Assembly (NCBI GenBank): GCA_021739765.1
Contig: JAIPBD010000005.1
Coordinates: 1-64,000 of the forward strand
Reading direction: 5' to 3'
Source of the DNA: Melioribacteraceae bacterium
Lineage (GTDB): Bacteria > Bacteroidota > Ignavibacteria > Ignavibacteriales > Melioribacteraceae
Length of the DNA stretch: 64,000 bases
Each line of letters opens with the position of its first letter. The stretch's first letter is position 1. The translations under genes and the position numbers were made by a program. Shown in pieces: positions 34,622 to 43,611 of this stretch. The notes under the pieces were generated by a model, which ran no database searches, had not been told where the DNA came from, and saw nothing but the letters and a program-made list of their open reading frames with translations.

Positions 34622-36790
34622 ATGGATAAAATTACAGAAGAAAATAAAAAACTACTCGATGGTCTGCTTAATGATTGTAAGTCAAATTTACGTCATGTAA
34701 ACGAAGACTTAATTCGTAAAAGTTTTGACCTTTGCTACGAATCCCACAAAAATCATTTCCGTGCGTCCGGTGAATCCTACTTTTATCACCCCATTGCAGT
34801 CGCAAAAATTGTTGCCTCCGAAATTCCGCTTGATGATGTTTCGGTAATTGCGGCTCTCCTCCATGATGTTGTTGAAGACACGGAGATCAGTTTAGATTTC
34901 ATCAAGGACCAATTTGGCAAGGAAGTTGCCGAAATTGTAAACGGCGTCACTAAAATTACAGGTGTTTTTAAGGGTCACGAAATTACTCAGGCAGAAAACT
35001 ACAGAAAATTGCTTCTTTCTATGGTTGAGGATGTGCGAGTGATTCTTGTTAAGTTTGCCGACCGGCTTCATAATATGCGAACACTTCAATATGTTTCTCC
35101 CGATAAACAAAGACGAATCGCTAAAGAAACTCTCGAAATTTACGCCCCGTTTGCTCATAGATTTGGACTTGGAAGAGTTAAGTGGGAACTGGAAGATCTC
35201 GCCTTTAAATATCTTAATAAAGCGGCATACGATGACCTTGCTAAAAAACTAAAAAACAAGAGAAAGGAACGCGAATCCTACATTGCCAAATTTATTAAAC
35301 CAATCGAAGAAAAATTAATTTCGCACAATCTTAAATTCGAAATTGGTGGCAGACCGAAGCACCTCTATTCAATTTACCGTAAAATGATAAAGCAAAATTT
35401 ATCATTCGAGAAAATATTTGATCTTTTGGCTGTTAGGATTATCCTTGAATCAGACGATCAAAATGATTGTTATTATGTCCTCGGCGTAACTAATCAACAA
35501 TATACACCGATTCCCGACAGATTTAAGGATTACATCTCAATTCCGAAAAAGAATAATTACCAATCCATTCACAATACCGTTATCAGCAGCGAAGGTAAAT
35601 TAGTAGAAGTACAGATTCGAACTAGAAAAATGCATGAGATCGCCGAGAAAGGCGTCGCGGCGCATTGGAAATATAAGGAAAACCTATTCTCATCAGATGC
35701 TGACCTGGAGGATTGGGTAAATTGGATTCGTGATATTTTTGAAAACGCAAGTAAAGACGAAGCGACCGAGGAAATTTTAGCGAGTTTTAAATTAAACCTT
35801 TATCAAGATGAGATATATGTCTTTACTCCGAAAGGTGATTTAAGAAGGTTGCCTGTCGGCTCCACTCCCGTCGATTTCGCATTCGATATCCACAGTAACA
35901 TCGGTTCAAGATGTATCGGCGCCAAAGTAAATGGGCGAATCGTTCCTCTCGATACAAATCTTCAGAGTGGGGATCAAGTCGATATCATTACCTCTAAAAA
36001 TCAGCATCCGAGTAAGAGCTGGTTGGAGTTTGTGCAAACTCATAAAGCTAAGTCGAATATTCGAAAGTTTATAAATAAAGAAGAAAGTCGTTTAGTAGAA
36101 TCAGGTAAGGAGATTTGGGAGAAAAAGTTAAAGAAGTACAAACTCGTCTTTAATAGTGAGGATATTAATAAGCTAATTCGCAAACTCAAATATCAAAACC
36201 AAGAAAAATTCTTTGCAGAAATTGCCAGAAACAAAGTTGATCTGGATGGCATCCTAAATCCTGAAGAGGAAAAGGTAGAACGAATTAGTGAGTTGGGTTT
36301 CGATAGTTTTGTTGAAACTGCGCGTACTTCTGCCGGAGATGTAATCGTTGAAGGCCAGTCAACTAAAATCGAACATACTTTCGCGAAATGTTGCAACCCA
36401 ATACCCGGCGATCCGATAGTGGGATTTATTACAATCGGTACCGGAATAAAAATCCATCGGCGCGATTGTAAAAATTTACTAAATACAATCAAAAATGGCG
36501 ATAATAAACTCGTTCCCGTAGATTGGCCAAGATCCGGAAGCTCAAGATTTGTAGCTGGAATCGCAATAAGAGGAGAGGATAAACCCGGAACTTTGAACGA
36601 AATTTCACATAATATAACTTCATTTAGAAACACGAATATCAAGTCGGTTAATATCACCGCTTTCGAATCAATGTTTGATGGAGCTGTGACTTTATATGTC
36701 GAAAACTTAGAACACCTAAACCGATTGATTGACAGGTTGAAAAAAATACCGGGTGTTTACAGTGTTCGCAGATTTGACGCAAACGCATAA
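34622..36790 (+). CDS. rsh: Bifunctional (p)ppGpp synthetase/hydrolase (Rsh, RelA/SpoT)
   Basis: Master enzyme of the stringent response. Domains in order: an HD hydrolase (about 40-190, with YHPIAVAKIV and LLHDVVEDT), the nucleotidyltransferase synthetase (about 230-340, KNNYQSIHNTV), a TGS domain (about 395-460, EIYVFTPKGD), a conserved-Cys region (CCNPIPGDPIVGF) and a C-terminal ACT domain (about 640-722). The 722 residues and an intact HD motif indicate a bifunctional Rsh rather than a synthetase-only RelA. ruvX follows one base after its stop codon. Confidence 0.96.
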   Translation: MDKITEENKKLLDGLLNDCKSNLRHVNEDLIRKSFDLCYESHKNHFRASGESYFYHPIAVAKIVASEIPLDDVSVIAALLHDVVEDTEISLDFIKDQFGKEVAEIVNGVTKITGVFKGHEITQAENYRKLLLSMVEDVRVILVKFADRLHNMRTLQYVSPDKQRRIAKETLEIYAPFAHRFGLGRVKWELEDLAFKYLNKAAYDDLAKKLKNKRKERESYIAKFIKPIEEKLISHNLKFEIGGRPKHLYSIYRKMIKQNLSFEKIFDLLAVRIILESDDQNDCYYVLGVTNQQYTPIPDRFKDYISIPKKNNYQSIHNTVISSEGKLVEVQIRTRKMHEIAEKGVAAHWKYKENLFSSDADLEDWVNWIRDIFENASKDEATEEILASFKLNLYQDEIYVFTPKGDLRRLPVGSTPVDFAFDIHSNIGSRCIGAKVNGRIVPLDTNLQSGDQVDIITSKNQHPSKSWLEFVQTHKAKSNIRKFINKEESRLVESGKEIWEKKLKKYKLVFNSEDINKLIRKLKYQNQEKFFAEIARNKVDLDGILNPEEEKVERISELGFDSFVETARTSAGDVIVEGQSTKIEHTFAKCCNPIPGDPIVGFITIGTGIKIHRRDCKNLLNTIKNGDNKLVPVDWPRSGSSRFVAGIAIRGEDKPGTLNEISHNITSFRNTNIKSVNITAFESMFDGAVTLYVENLEHLNRLIDRLKKIPGVYSVRRFDANA

Positions 36791-36791
36791 A

Positions 36792-37214
36792 ATGGAAAAT
36801 GGAGAACCCAGAATACTAGGAATCGATTTTGGATTGAAAAGAATCGGAATAGCGATCACTGATCCGCTTATGATGTTTGGCTACGCTCTCGTAACTTTAG
36901 CCAACGATAATAAACTGTGGGAAAATCTTTCACAAATATTTAGCGAGTTTTATATTCAAAAAATTATTTTGGGGATGCCGTACAAATCTGATGGCTCACC
37001 TCCCAATTTCTCCAAGGAACTGGAAATATTCAAAACAACAATTGAAAATAAATTTGATGTTTCCGTAGAATTTATTGACGAACGTTATTCATCTAAAATT
37101 GCCGAGGAGCAAATTATCGCTTCTGTTACTTCTAAGAAAAAAAGACGGGATAAATCACTAATAGATAAAAATGCCGCAGCAGTTTTATTGAATGATTATC
37201 TTGAAAATGCGTAA
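36792..37214 (+). CDS. ruvX: RuvX/YqgF family nuclease
   Basis: This is an RNase H-like fold protein of 140 residues, implicated in 16S rRNA 5'-end processing and Holliday-junction resolution. The first catalytic strand GIDFGLKRIGIAITD, the LGMPYKSDG loop and the FIDERYSS motif are clear. A longer in-frame start at 36753 would overlap rsh by 38 bases, so the ATG at 36792, one base past the rsh stop, is preferred. It is the last gene before the microcompartment promoter. Confidence 0.92.
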   Translation: MENGEPRILGIDFGLKRIGIAITDPLMMFGYALVTLANDNKLWENLSQIFSEFYIQKIILGMPYKSDGSPPNFSKELEIFKTTIENKFDVSVEFIDERYSSKIAEEQIIASVTSKKKRRDKSLIDKNAAAVLLNDYLENA

Positions 37215-37233
37215 ATTAGCTGATAATTATTAA

Positions 37234-37262
37234 TTGACATTATTACCTTATTAAGGTATTTT
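37234..37262 (+). promoter_or_regulatory. Candidate BMC promoter with internal inverted repeat
   Basis: TTGACA (37234-37239) is followed 17 bases later by TATTTT (37257-37262). Between and partly over the -10 lies a perfect dyad: TACCTTA and TAAGGTA around a single T (37244-37258). A repressor bound there would block RNA polymerase, so this looks like an operator. The dyad is also followed by TTTT and could be a weak terminator of ruvX, but it lacks G-C strength. Confidence 0.5.
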
Positions 37263-37298
37263 CGAACAAAAACTGATCCAAAAAAAGGAGCACACTTT

Positions 37299-37580
37299 AT
37301 GGCACTGGACGCACTCGGAATGATCGAAACTAGAGGATTGGTTGGCGCGATTGAAGCTGCTGACGCCATGGTTAAAGCTGCAAAAGTTGAATTAATTGGG
37401 AAGGAAACAATTGGTGGTGGATATGTTACGGTAATGGTTCGCGGTGATGTGGGAGCAGTTAAAGCTGCCACCGATTCGGGAGCAGCTGCGGCTCAAAGAG
37501 TTGGCGAACTTGTTTCGGTTCATGTCATCCCAAGACCGCATTCAGATGTTGAACTTATTATTCCTAATAGATCTAAGTAA
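37299..37580 (+). CDS. Microcompartment shell protein, BMC-H (PduA/EutM/CcmK type)
   Basis: This 93-residue single BMC-domain protein is expected to form the hexameric tiles of a bacterial microcompartment shell. The sequence is canonical from end to end: [30 protein letters not shown], then the pore-side [32 protein letters not shown] and HVIPRPH. It has a strong AAAGGAG site and its own promoter region. The second shell gene follows after 12 bases. No pentameric vertex protein or lumen enzyme is adjacent, which is unusual, because most BMC loci are compact. Confidence 0.96.
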   Translation: MALDALGMIETRGLVGAIEAADAMVKAAKVELIGKETIGGGYVTVMVRGDVGAVKAATDSGAAAAQRVGELVSVHVIPRPHSDVELIIPNRSK

Positions 37581-37592
37581 AGTTAAACTTCT

Positions 37593-38309
37593 ATGGAATA
37601 TGCGCTAGGTTTAATTGAAACCAAGGGATTAATTGGTGCGATTGAAGCTGCAGATGCAATGGCAAAAGCAGCCGACGTTAAGATTATCAGCAAAGAGAAA
37701 ATTACGGCAGCAATGGTCACCATCAAAATAGTTGGTGATGTTGCTGCTGTTAAATCCGCAGTCGATGCCGGATCTTCAGCCGCTCAACGAGTTGGCCAAT
37801 TAATTACGGCACACGTTATACCTCGTCCCCATGCAGATCTTGAATCAATAATTTATGATGAAATTTCAAGGATTCCGAAGGATATATCTGAAGAATTCCC
37901 TACCGATTCTCCCATTTCCGGAAATACCGCTGAGCATAAATCAGTTCTCGAGGAAGAAGTAGAATCTTCATTTGAAGAAAATGATGACACTTCAGAAATT
38001 ATCGAAAATGATGACCTTGATGAAAGTATTGTGGCTGAGGATGACGGTCTTGATGAGATTGACTCCCCGGATAAATCTGAACAGATCGACGATGATTCAA
38101 CGGAGAGTTTAAGTTCAAATCAACAATTCGAGAATGACCAGAATTTATTCGCGGAAAATATACTAAGCCTTAACGAACTAATGGAATTGAATGTCCATGA
38201 ACTAAGGAAACTTGCTCGTGCGACTGAAGGATTTCCTATTAGGGGTAGGGAAATTTCTCGAGCCAACCGACAAGTTCTTCTCGATTTATTTAAAAACCTT
38301 CAGGCCTAG
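37593..38309 (+). CDS. BMC-H shell protein with acidic linker and C-terminal Rho-N/SAP-like motif
   Basis: This is the second shell protein (238 residues). Residues 1-88 are a complete BMC domain, very similar to the preceding gene. Residues about 90-185 form a strongly acidic, low-complexity linker rich in Asp, Glu and Ser. The last 50 or so residues are again ordered: LNELMELNVHELRKLARAT...GFPIRGREISRANRQVLLDLF. This helix-turn-helix pattern resembles Rho N-terminal or SAP-type motifs and looks conserved rather than random. It would hang from the shell on a flexible tether, inside or outside, and could bind nucleic acid or a partner protein. Extended BMC-H proteins such as PduK are known, but with a different tail. 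Shell role is sure; tail function is unknown. Confidence 0.9.
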   Translation: MEYALGLIETKGLIGAIEAADAMAKAADVKIISKEKITAAMVTIKIVGDVAAVKSAVDAGSSAAQRVGQLITAHVIPRPHADLESIIYDEISRIPKDISEEFPTDSPISGNTAEHKSVLEEEVESSFEENDDTSEIIENDDLDESIVAEDDGLDEIDSPDKSEQIDDDSTESLSSNQQFENDQNLFAENILSLNELMELNVHELRKLARATEGFPIRGREISRANRQVLLDLFKNLQA

Positions 38310-38358
38310 CAAGACCTAAAACACACTCTTTTAGCAGAGATTTTTTATATTTCCTTTT

Positions 38359-39270
38359 ATGAATAAAAAAATAATATTTGGGATTTTTACAACTATTTTT
38401 GCCTTCTTTTTGTGGGGATTTGTAACGCTTTCCGAAGAATTTTCTGCTAATATTAACTTACCGGTAAATTATATCGACATACCAGAGGGTTACGCGATTG
38501 GGTCCACTTCGCATGAGTTTGTTTCTATAAATTTGAAGGGAGAGGGATGGTTGCTTGCTCAGTACACTTTTGGTGCAAACTTATCACTTAACATTTCGGT
38601 TGAATCCAAAGAAGGGACACAAAATATTTCGGTTCTAAGTTCGTTATATCAAAATGAATGGCTCTCGTCAAACATTTCTGTGAATGGAGTAAATCCTGAT
38701 GTTATTACGATTACTTTGGAAACACTTACCCAAAAGAAAGTTCCGATTTCTTCCAACTTGGATTTGGAAATGCGCCCCGGATATGAACTGGTTTCCGACG
38801 TACTGTTATTACCTGATTCGGTAGTAATCACCGGGCCGGTTTCGGTAGTAAAAAAAATTGATTCTGTAAATACTAAAAATGTGGAAGTAGATAATTTGGA
38901 TTCGGGAACGAGTTTCTTAATAGAATTAGAAAATTTAAAAATGGTTGAATTTGACATTCCAACCGTGCAAGTTGAGTTGGATATCCAAAAAATCGTTGAT
39001 CGAACTTTTGAAGATGTTGATATTGAGATTAAAAACATACGATCTAATTATGAATTGCTTCTAATTCCGGGTAAAGTTAATGTTGTACTTCGAGGTGGAA
39101 TGCAATATTTGAGTAAAATGACAAAAGCGGATATATCCGTAATTGTCAATTTCGAAGATGCTTATTCTGATACTTTAGGAACAATTAAACCCATCATTTC
39201 TCATCCACGAAATTCTAATTTGTTGCAAGTTAAACCGGAAAAATTAGAATACGTAATCAAACAATACTAA
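38359..39270 (+). CDS. YbbR-domain protein (CdaR-like)
   Basis: This 303-residue protein is anchored by one N-terminal membrane segment (residues 4-22) with the bulk outside the cytoplasm. It contains repeats of the YbbR type: NLPVNYIDIPEGYAIG..., PISSNLDLEMRPGYELVSDVLLLPDSVVITGP, and a third toward the end. In Firmicutes the relative CdaR regulates the diadenylate cyclase CdaA; no cyclase gene sits next to this one. It is one base from tmk and probably co-transcribed with it. Confidence 0.8.
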   Translation: MNKKIIFGIFTTIFAFFLWGFVTLSEEFSANINLPVNYIDIPEGYAIGSTSHEFVSINLKGEGWLLAQYTFGANLSLNISVESKEGTQNISVLSSLYQNEWLSSNISVNGVNPDVITITLETLTQKKVPISSNLDLEMRPGYELVSDVLLLPDSVVITGPVSVVKKIDSVNTKNVEVDNLDSGTSFLIELENLKMVEFDIPTVQVELDIQKIVDRTFEDVDIEIKNIRSNYELLLIPGKVNVVLRGGMQYLSKMTKADISVIVNFEDAYSDTLGTIKPIISHPRNSNLLQVKPEKLEYVIKQY

Positions 39271-39271
39271 T

Positions 39272-39889
39272 ATGTTTATAACTTTTGAAGGATTAGATTT
39301 CTGCGGAAAATCGACACAAGTGGATTTGTTAATAGAATATTTTGAATCCCGCGGTGATAAAATCACGTTATTGAGGGAGCCGGGCGGAACGGAAATATCT
39401 GAAAAAATCCGTTCGATATTACTGGATAAAAAAAATAACTTGATGAACATGGAAACAGAATTGCTTCTTTTCTGTTCCTCAAGGGCACAGTTAGTTCGTG
39501 AAAAAATTATACCTTTACTTGAAAAAGGGAATATTGTAATTTCTGATCGGTTTTATGATTCCAGCACAGCCTATCAAGGATTCGGACGTGGCCTCGATAT
39601 CGATTTTGTAATCAATCTTCATAAATTTGTAGCCGGTAAAGCAATACCCGATATAACTTTTTTTATTGATTTACCTCTTGCTGAAATCGAGAAGCGCAAA
39701 AAAGGCAAGGAAAAATCACTGGATAGAATTGAATCCTCTAAAAATGGGTTTTATGAAAAAGTCAGGAATGGTTATCATTTCCTGGTGAAAAAGGAACAAC
39801 GTTTTAGGTTGATTGACGGAACCAAAAGTATTGAAGAGGTACACGATAATATTTTGGAAGAAATACGAAATTTTGAAAGAAGGAACTAG
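39272..39889 (+). CDS. tmk: Thymidylate kinase
   Basis: The enzyme phosphorylates dTMP to dTDP. It has 205 residues, normal length. The P-loop reads GLDFCGKST (usually GxDGxGKST), the DRF/Y signature is SDRFYDSSTAYQG, and the lid region (RKKGKEKSLDRIE) is present. The start ATG follows the YbbR gene stop by one base, and the CtpA gene starts at the next base after its own stop, so the three are a tight unit. Confidence 0.96.
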   Translation: MFITFEGLDFCGKSTQVDLLIEYFESRGDKITLLREPGGTEISEKIRSILLDKKNNLMNMETELLLFCSSRAQLVREKIIPLLEKGNIVISDRFYDSSTAYQGFGRGLDIDFVINLHKFVAGKAIPDITFFIDLPLAEIEKRKKGKEKSLDRIESSKNGFYEKVRNGYHFLVKKEQRFRLIDGTKSIEEVHDNILEEIRNFERRN

Positions 39890-41530
39890 ATGAAAAAATA
39901 TAAATTGGCAACACTGGTAATATTACTTATTGCTGCCGGATTTACTTTCAGTCAGTCAGACTTTTATTTCCAAATCGCGAAAAGTATTGATCTTTTCGGG
40001 AGAGTTTATAAAGAAATCGCGGTGAATTATGTTGATACAATAGAACCGGAAAAGTTGATGGTTGAAGGAATCAAAGGGATGCTCACTTCACTTGATCCTT
40101 ATACAAATTATATTTCCGAGTCCCAACAAAAAGATCTTGATGTAATTACAAAAGGAAAATATGGCGGTATCGGCGCAACCGTCGGATTGAGAAATGACAA
40201 AATTACGATTGTTGATGTTTTAGAAGGTTATTCGGCTCAGAGACAAGGTTTGTTGATCGGTGACAGAATTATAAAAGTTGATGACGTTGAACTTTCTAAG
40301 AAAAACTATGATGATCTAGGCAAATATTTAAAAGGAAAACCCGGTTCAAATGTTAAAGTAATCGTGGAAAGAGACGGTGAACTTCAAAATTTAATTTTTG
40401 ATTTGGTTAGGGAAGAGATAGTCATCAAAAATCTTCCTTATTATGGATTCGTTCCGGTGGAAAGTAATAATGTATATCTAAAATTGAGCAGCTTCTCTCG
40501 AACCGCGGGGGAAGAGATAAAAGAAGCATTGATCGAATTAAAGAATCAAAAAGAAATCAAATCTATTGTACTTGATCTGCGAGGCAATCCGGGTGGTTTG
40601 TTGGAAGCAGCGATTGATATTTCGCAAAAATTTCTTAAAAAGAACGATTTAATTGTAACTGTAAAAGGGCGTGACGGTAACACAAGAAAAGAGTATTTTG
40701 CCAGACAGGAACCACTCGCCGGAGATAGCAAAATTATTGTTTTGATTGACGGTGGCTCCGCTTCCGCATCCGAAATTGTCGCAGGTGCAATTCAAGATCA
40801 CGATCGGGGGATAATTTTAGGTACAAAATCGTTCGGTAAAGGATTGGTTCAAACAGTAGTTCCGCTTTCAATGAATTCTTCGCTCAAAATCACAACGGCT
40901 AAATACTACACTCCTAGCGGTCGGTGCATACAAAAAATCGATTATTCAAAGGATAATGAGGTTATCGAACTTGCCGATTCGATACTGACTGATGATTTTT
41001 ATACAGAGAACAAACGCCTTGTGCATTCTGCGGGAGGAATTGAACCCGATACTGTTGTTACTTCGGGTATTAATGAAGATTTAGTTTCTTCCTTACTGGC
41101 ACAGGGAATGTTTTTTAAATTCGTTTCCAAATACTATCCACAGGAAACAATTGAAGCAGATTCAGATAAATGGGACAATATTTATTTAGAATTTAAAAAC
41201 TATTTAATAAAGGAAGACTTTAAACTGTTGAACAGGGAATCGAGATTGTTAGCTGAATTAATTGACGAGATGAAGAAGGATGATTATAGCGAGGATATTT
41301 TGACTTCAGCTGTTAATTTAGAGAGACAATTGGAGAAAAATGCTGAAGAATTGATCGATGGCAATCAATATTATATTTTGTCGCGGCTCAAAGAAGAAAT
41401 CGCGGCACGGGTAAACGGACGCCGTGGAAGGGTTGAATCAGCGCTTGATGGCGATCAACAATTTTTGACCGCATTGAAAATTTTTGAAAATGATTCCACA
41501 TACAACCTATTACTTAATAATCAAAATTAA
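39890..41530 (+). CDS. S41 carboxy-terminal processing protease (CtpA-like)
   Basis: This periplasmic Ser/Lys-dyad protease has 546 residues with a signal peptide (FTFSQ). A PDZ domain lies at about 85-170 (GIGATVGLRNDKITIVDVLEGYSAQRQGLLIGDRII). The catalytic domain has Ser292 in GGSASASEIV and Lys317 in KSFGKG, the expected 25 residues apart. A C-terminal helical tail of about 150 residues is common in Bacteroidota members. It cleaves C-termini of exported proteins; partners are unknown. Confidence 0.94.
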   Translation: MKKYKLATLVILLIAAGFTFSQSDFYFQIAKSIDLFGRVYKEIAVNYVDTIEPEKLMVEGIKGMLTSLDPYTNYISESQQKDLDVITKGKYGGIGATVGLRNDKITIVDVLEGYSAQRQGLLIGDRIIKVDDVELSKKNYDDLGKYLKGKPGSNVKVIVERDGELQNLIFDLVREEIVIKNLPYYGFVPVESNNVYLKLSSFSRTAGEEIKEALIELKNQKEIKSIVLDLRGNPGGLLEAAIDISQKFLKKNDLIVTVKGRDGNTRKEYFARQEPLAGDSKIIVLIDGGSASASEIVAGAIQDHDRGIILGTKSFGKGLVQTVVPLSMNSSLKITTAKYYTPSGRCIQKIDYSKDNEVIELADSILTDDFYTENKRLVHSAGGIEPDTVVTSGINEDLVSSLLAQGMFFKFVSKYYPQETIEADSDKWDNIYLEFKNYLIKEDFKLLNRESRLLAELIDEMKKDDYSEDILTSAVNLERQLEKNAEELIDGNQYYILSRLKEEIAARVNGRRGRVESALDGDQQFLTALKIFENDSTYNLLLNNQN

Positions 41531-41594
41531 TCTGTCTTTGGTATTAATATATTTTTTCAGATATTTCAGTTTTATCTAAAGCGAAAATGGACAA

Positions 41595-41882
41595 ATGGCC
41601 AACTTAAATTTACTTTTCTATAGAAATCCCGTATTTGATAAATGCCCTAATTGTGATAAAATGGGTACACTTCACAGATCAAGAGCGAGGGGTTCTTGGG
41701 AACAATTTCTTAAAAATTTCACAATCTTTAAATTGTATCGCTGCAAAAATTGTGGTTGGCGTGGAAAACGTTCAACTATTATTTATACGAAACGCACGGT
41801 TAAAAATATTTTTATTTATTTAGTTTTAGCCGGCATCGCTGCTGTTGTTATCCGGTTAGTACTAACCAAATTTATCAGGTAG
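41595..41882 (+). CDS. Small zinc-ribbon membrane protein
   Basis: The 95-residue product has two CxxC pairs (KCPNCDKMG and RCKNCGWRG) spaced as a zinc ribbon, then a basic stretch and one C-terminal membrane helix (IFIYLVLAGIAAVVIRLVL). The ribbon should face the cytoplasm. Function is unknown. Its last 8 bases overlap tail to tail with the convergent exonuclease gene. Confidence 0.7.
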   Translation: MANLNLLFYRNPVFDKCPNCDKMGTLHRSRARGSWEQFLKNFTIFKLYRCKNCGWRGKRSTIIYTKRTVKNIFIYLVLAGIAAVVIRLVLTKFIR

Positions 41883-43593
41883 AAACCGCAAGTTCTAATT
41901 CCGTTTTGGAATTATAGTCCGTCAGATAATAGACTTTGGTTTTATGGTTGTTAATTGTAATCCAGGAAAGCAAGATTCTTAATCTTTCGATATCCCGTTC
42001 GGTATTATTCTCATAAAGTTGTGTATTGCCGTCAAAATAGTCAAATAAGTAATTATCAAAATTTAATTCTGTTTTTAAAACAAAATTTCGAATAACCACA
42101 CGGCCATTTTGCAGAAGGATATAGTCTTCGTTTCCATTCTCAACAATTTTTATTAATGCGTTCGCTCTATTGATGGGTTCTCTTATTAATGTTGTTTTAT
42201 AAAATTGGCTTAGCAGATGATTCACCGTATCCCGGTATTCTGCTGCAATCTCAAATCTTTTTATTTGAGAAAAATGCTGCATTTTACTTATCAATCTGTT
42301 AACCGCGGTTTGATTATTTCCGGCGAAGAATTTATAAAGATGTTCCAATTCCGAATTGTATTCGTTCTTATTAAAATCATTTAAGCACGGTGCAATACAT
42401 CGGTCAATATCTATTAAATAGCACCCTTTCGATTTTTTGAATTCCTTATCTGAACATTCCCGCAAACGAAATGTTTTGTTAAGGATGCTAACAATTTCAG
42501 TTGCAAATTCTCTCCTTTTATATGGTCCGAAATAATCGAATCCATCCAGTTCAAAATCCTTGGTAACGATTGGATATGCGGAAAAATCATCTTTGTTGAT
42601 TTTAATAAAATAGCTGGAAGGATATTTTTTCAGCTGTGTATTGACGGTTGGGTTTAACTTTTTTACTAATTCAGTTTCTGCGATTAACGCTGTTAACTCC
42701 GAATTGGTTTTATGATAAGTTAATTTATTCGCGCCTTTTGTAATCTCACGGGTTTTAGCCGCTGATCTTGAAGTAAAATAATTACGTACTCGTTTTTTTA
42801 ACGATTTTGCTTTCCCGATATAAACCGTCTCCTCGGATGGATCCTGAAAAATATAAACTCCGGGTGAATCCGGTAAACTGTTATAATCATCAATCAATTT
42901 CTTTTTAATGAATTTTATTCTTTTTGTAGTTAGGGCGGAAGATTGATAAAGAACAAGTTCTTTCACCGTCTTAATGTGAAATTCATCTTCGAGTTTAGGA
43001 ATCATTTTTAATAAAAGTTTGGCTGTCGCGTTTGAATCCCCTAGCGCTCTATGAATATTTTTGTGCCTAATTTTTAACGAATTGGTGAGATTGGATAGCG
43101 ACTTACTTTTTAATTCAGGGTATAATTTCCGCGCCAATTTAAGAGTACATATTTTTTCATTTTCCGGTTCGGGAAGTGAATTACGCTCAAGCTCAGATTT
43201 TAAAAATCCATAATCGAATGCCAAGTTGTGAGCGGTGATAATGGAATTATCCATAAACTCAATAATCTCTGCTGCGATATCTTCAAAATAGGGAGCACCG
43301 GAAACATCTTGATCGCTAATTCCTGTTAACTGTGTTATGAAATAAGGGATTGATAAACCCGGATTGATCATAGATTGATATGTATCAACGATTTTGAAAT
43401 TGCTTATTCTGGTTATTCCAATCTCAATAACACGCCCTGACTTGGAGGAAGTTCCGGTGGTTTCGAAGTCAATAACCGAATAATCGGCCTCAGAAATTTT
43501 TATTTCGGTAATTTTTTTGTTTTCGGGCAAAACTGTCTCAAAATCAATATTCAATAAAGAGTAATTTAGTGCAGATTTAGATATATTTTGCAC
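41875..43593 (-). CDS. DEDDh exonuclease fused to UvrC-type GIY-YIG nuclease
   Basis: This 572-residue fusion has two nuclease parts. Residues about 30-195 are a DnaQ/polymerase III epsilon-like 3'-5' exonuclease with DFETTG, an AHNLAFDYGFL motif and a later HRALGDSNATA (DEDDh set complete). Residues about 240-400 are a GIY-YIG domain as in UvrC (SPGVYIFQDPSEETVYIGKAKSLKKRVRNYF). A cysteine-bearing segment and a UvrB-interaction-like region follow, but the UvrC C-terminal RNase H half and HhH are missing. This resembles E. coli Cho plus an exonuclease and probably acts in DNA repair. The start is GTG directly after an in-frame stop; a TTG 15 codons later is possible. It is divergent from ymdB with only 18 bases between starts. 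Confidence 0.88.
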   Translation of the reverse strand: MQNISKSALNYSLLNIDFETVLPENKKITEIKISEADYSVIDFETTGTSSKSGRVIEIGITRISNFKIVDTYQSMINPGLSIPYFITQLTGISDQDVSGAPYFEDIAAEIIEFMDNSIITAHNLAFDYGFLKSELERNSLPEPENEKICTLKLARKLYPELKSKSLSNLTNSLKIRHKNIHRALGDSNATAKLLLKMIPKLEDEFHIKTVKELVLYQSSALTTKRIKFIKKKLIDDYNSLPDSPGVYIFQDPSEETVYIGKAKSLKKRVRNYFTSRSAAKTREITKGANKLTYHKTNSELTALIAETELVKKLNPTVNTQLKKYPSSYFIKINKDDFSAYPIVTKDFELDGFDYFGPYKRREFATEIVSILNKTFRLRECSDKEFKKSKGCYLIDIDRCIAPCLNDFNKNEYNSELEHLYKFFAGNNQTAVNRLISKMQHFSQIKRFEIAAEYRDTVNHLLSQFYKTTLIREPINRANALIKIVENGNEDYILLQNGRVVIRNFVLKTELNFDNYLFDYFDGNTQLYENNTERDIERLRILLSWITINNHKTKVYYLTDYNSKTELELAVST

Positions 43594-43611
43594 TCAATTA
43601 AATGAAAAAAT

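Noticed and set aside
36193-36657. 154-codon minus-strand frame opposite rsh
   Set aside because: Antisense shadow of the rsh C-terminal region with no family resemblance or start context.
37244-37258. Rho-independent terminator for ruvX
   Set aside because: The stem has only 7 bp, mostly A-T, with a 1-base centre that cannot form a normal loop; the promoter-operator reading fits better.
38326-38346. Terminator after the second shell gene
   Set aside because: The stem is only 4 bp (CTCT/AGAG) before a T run, too weak to list.
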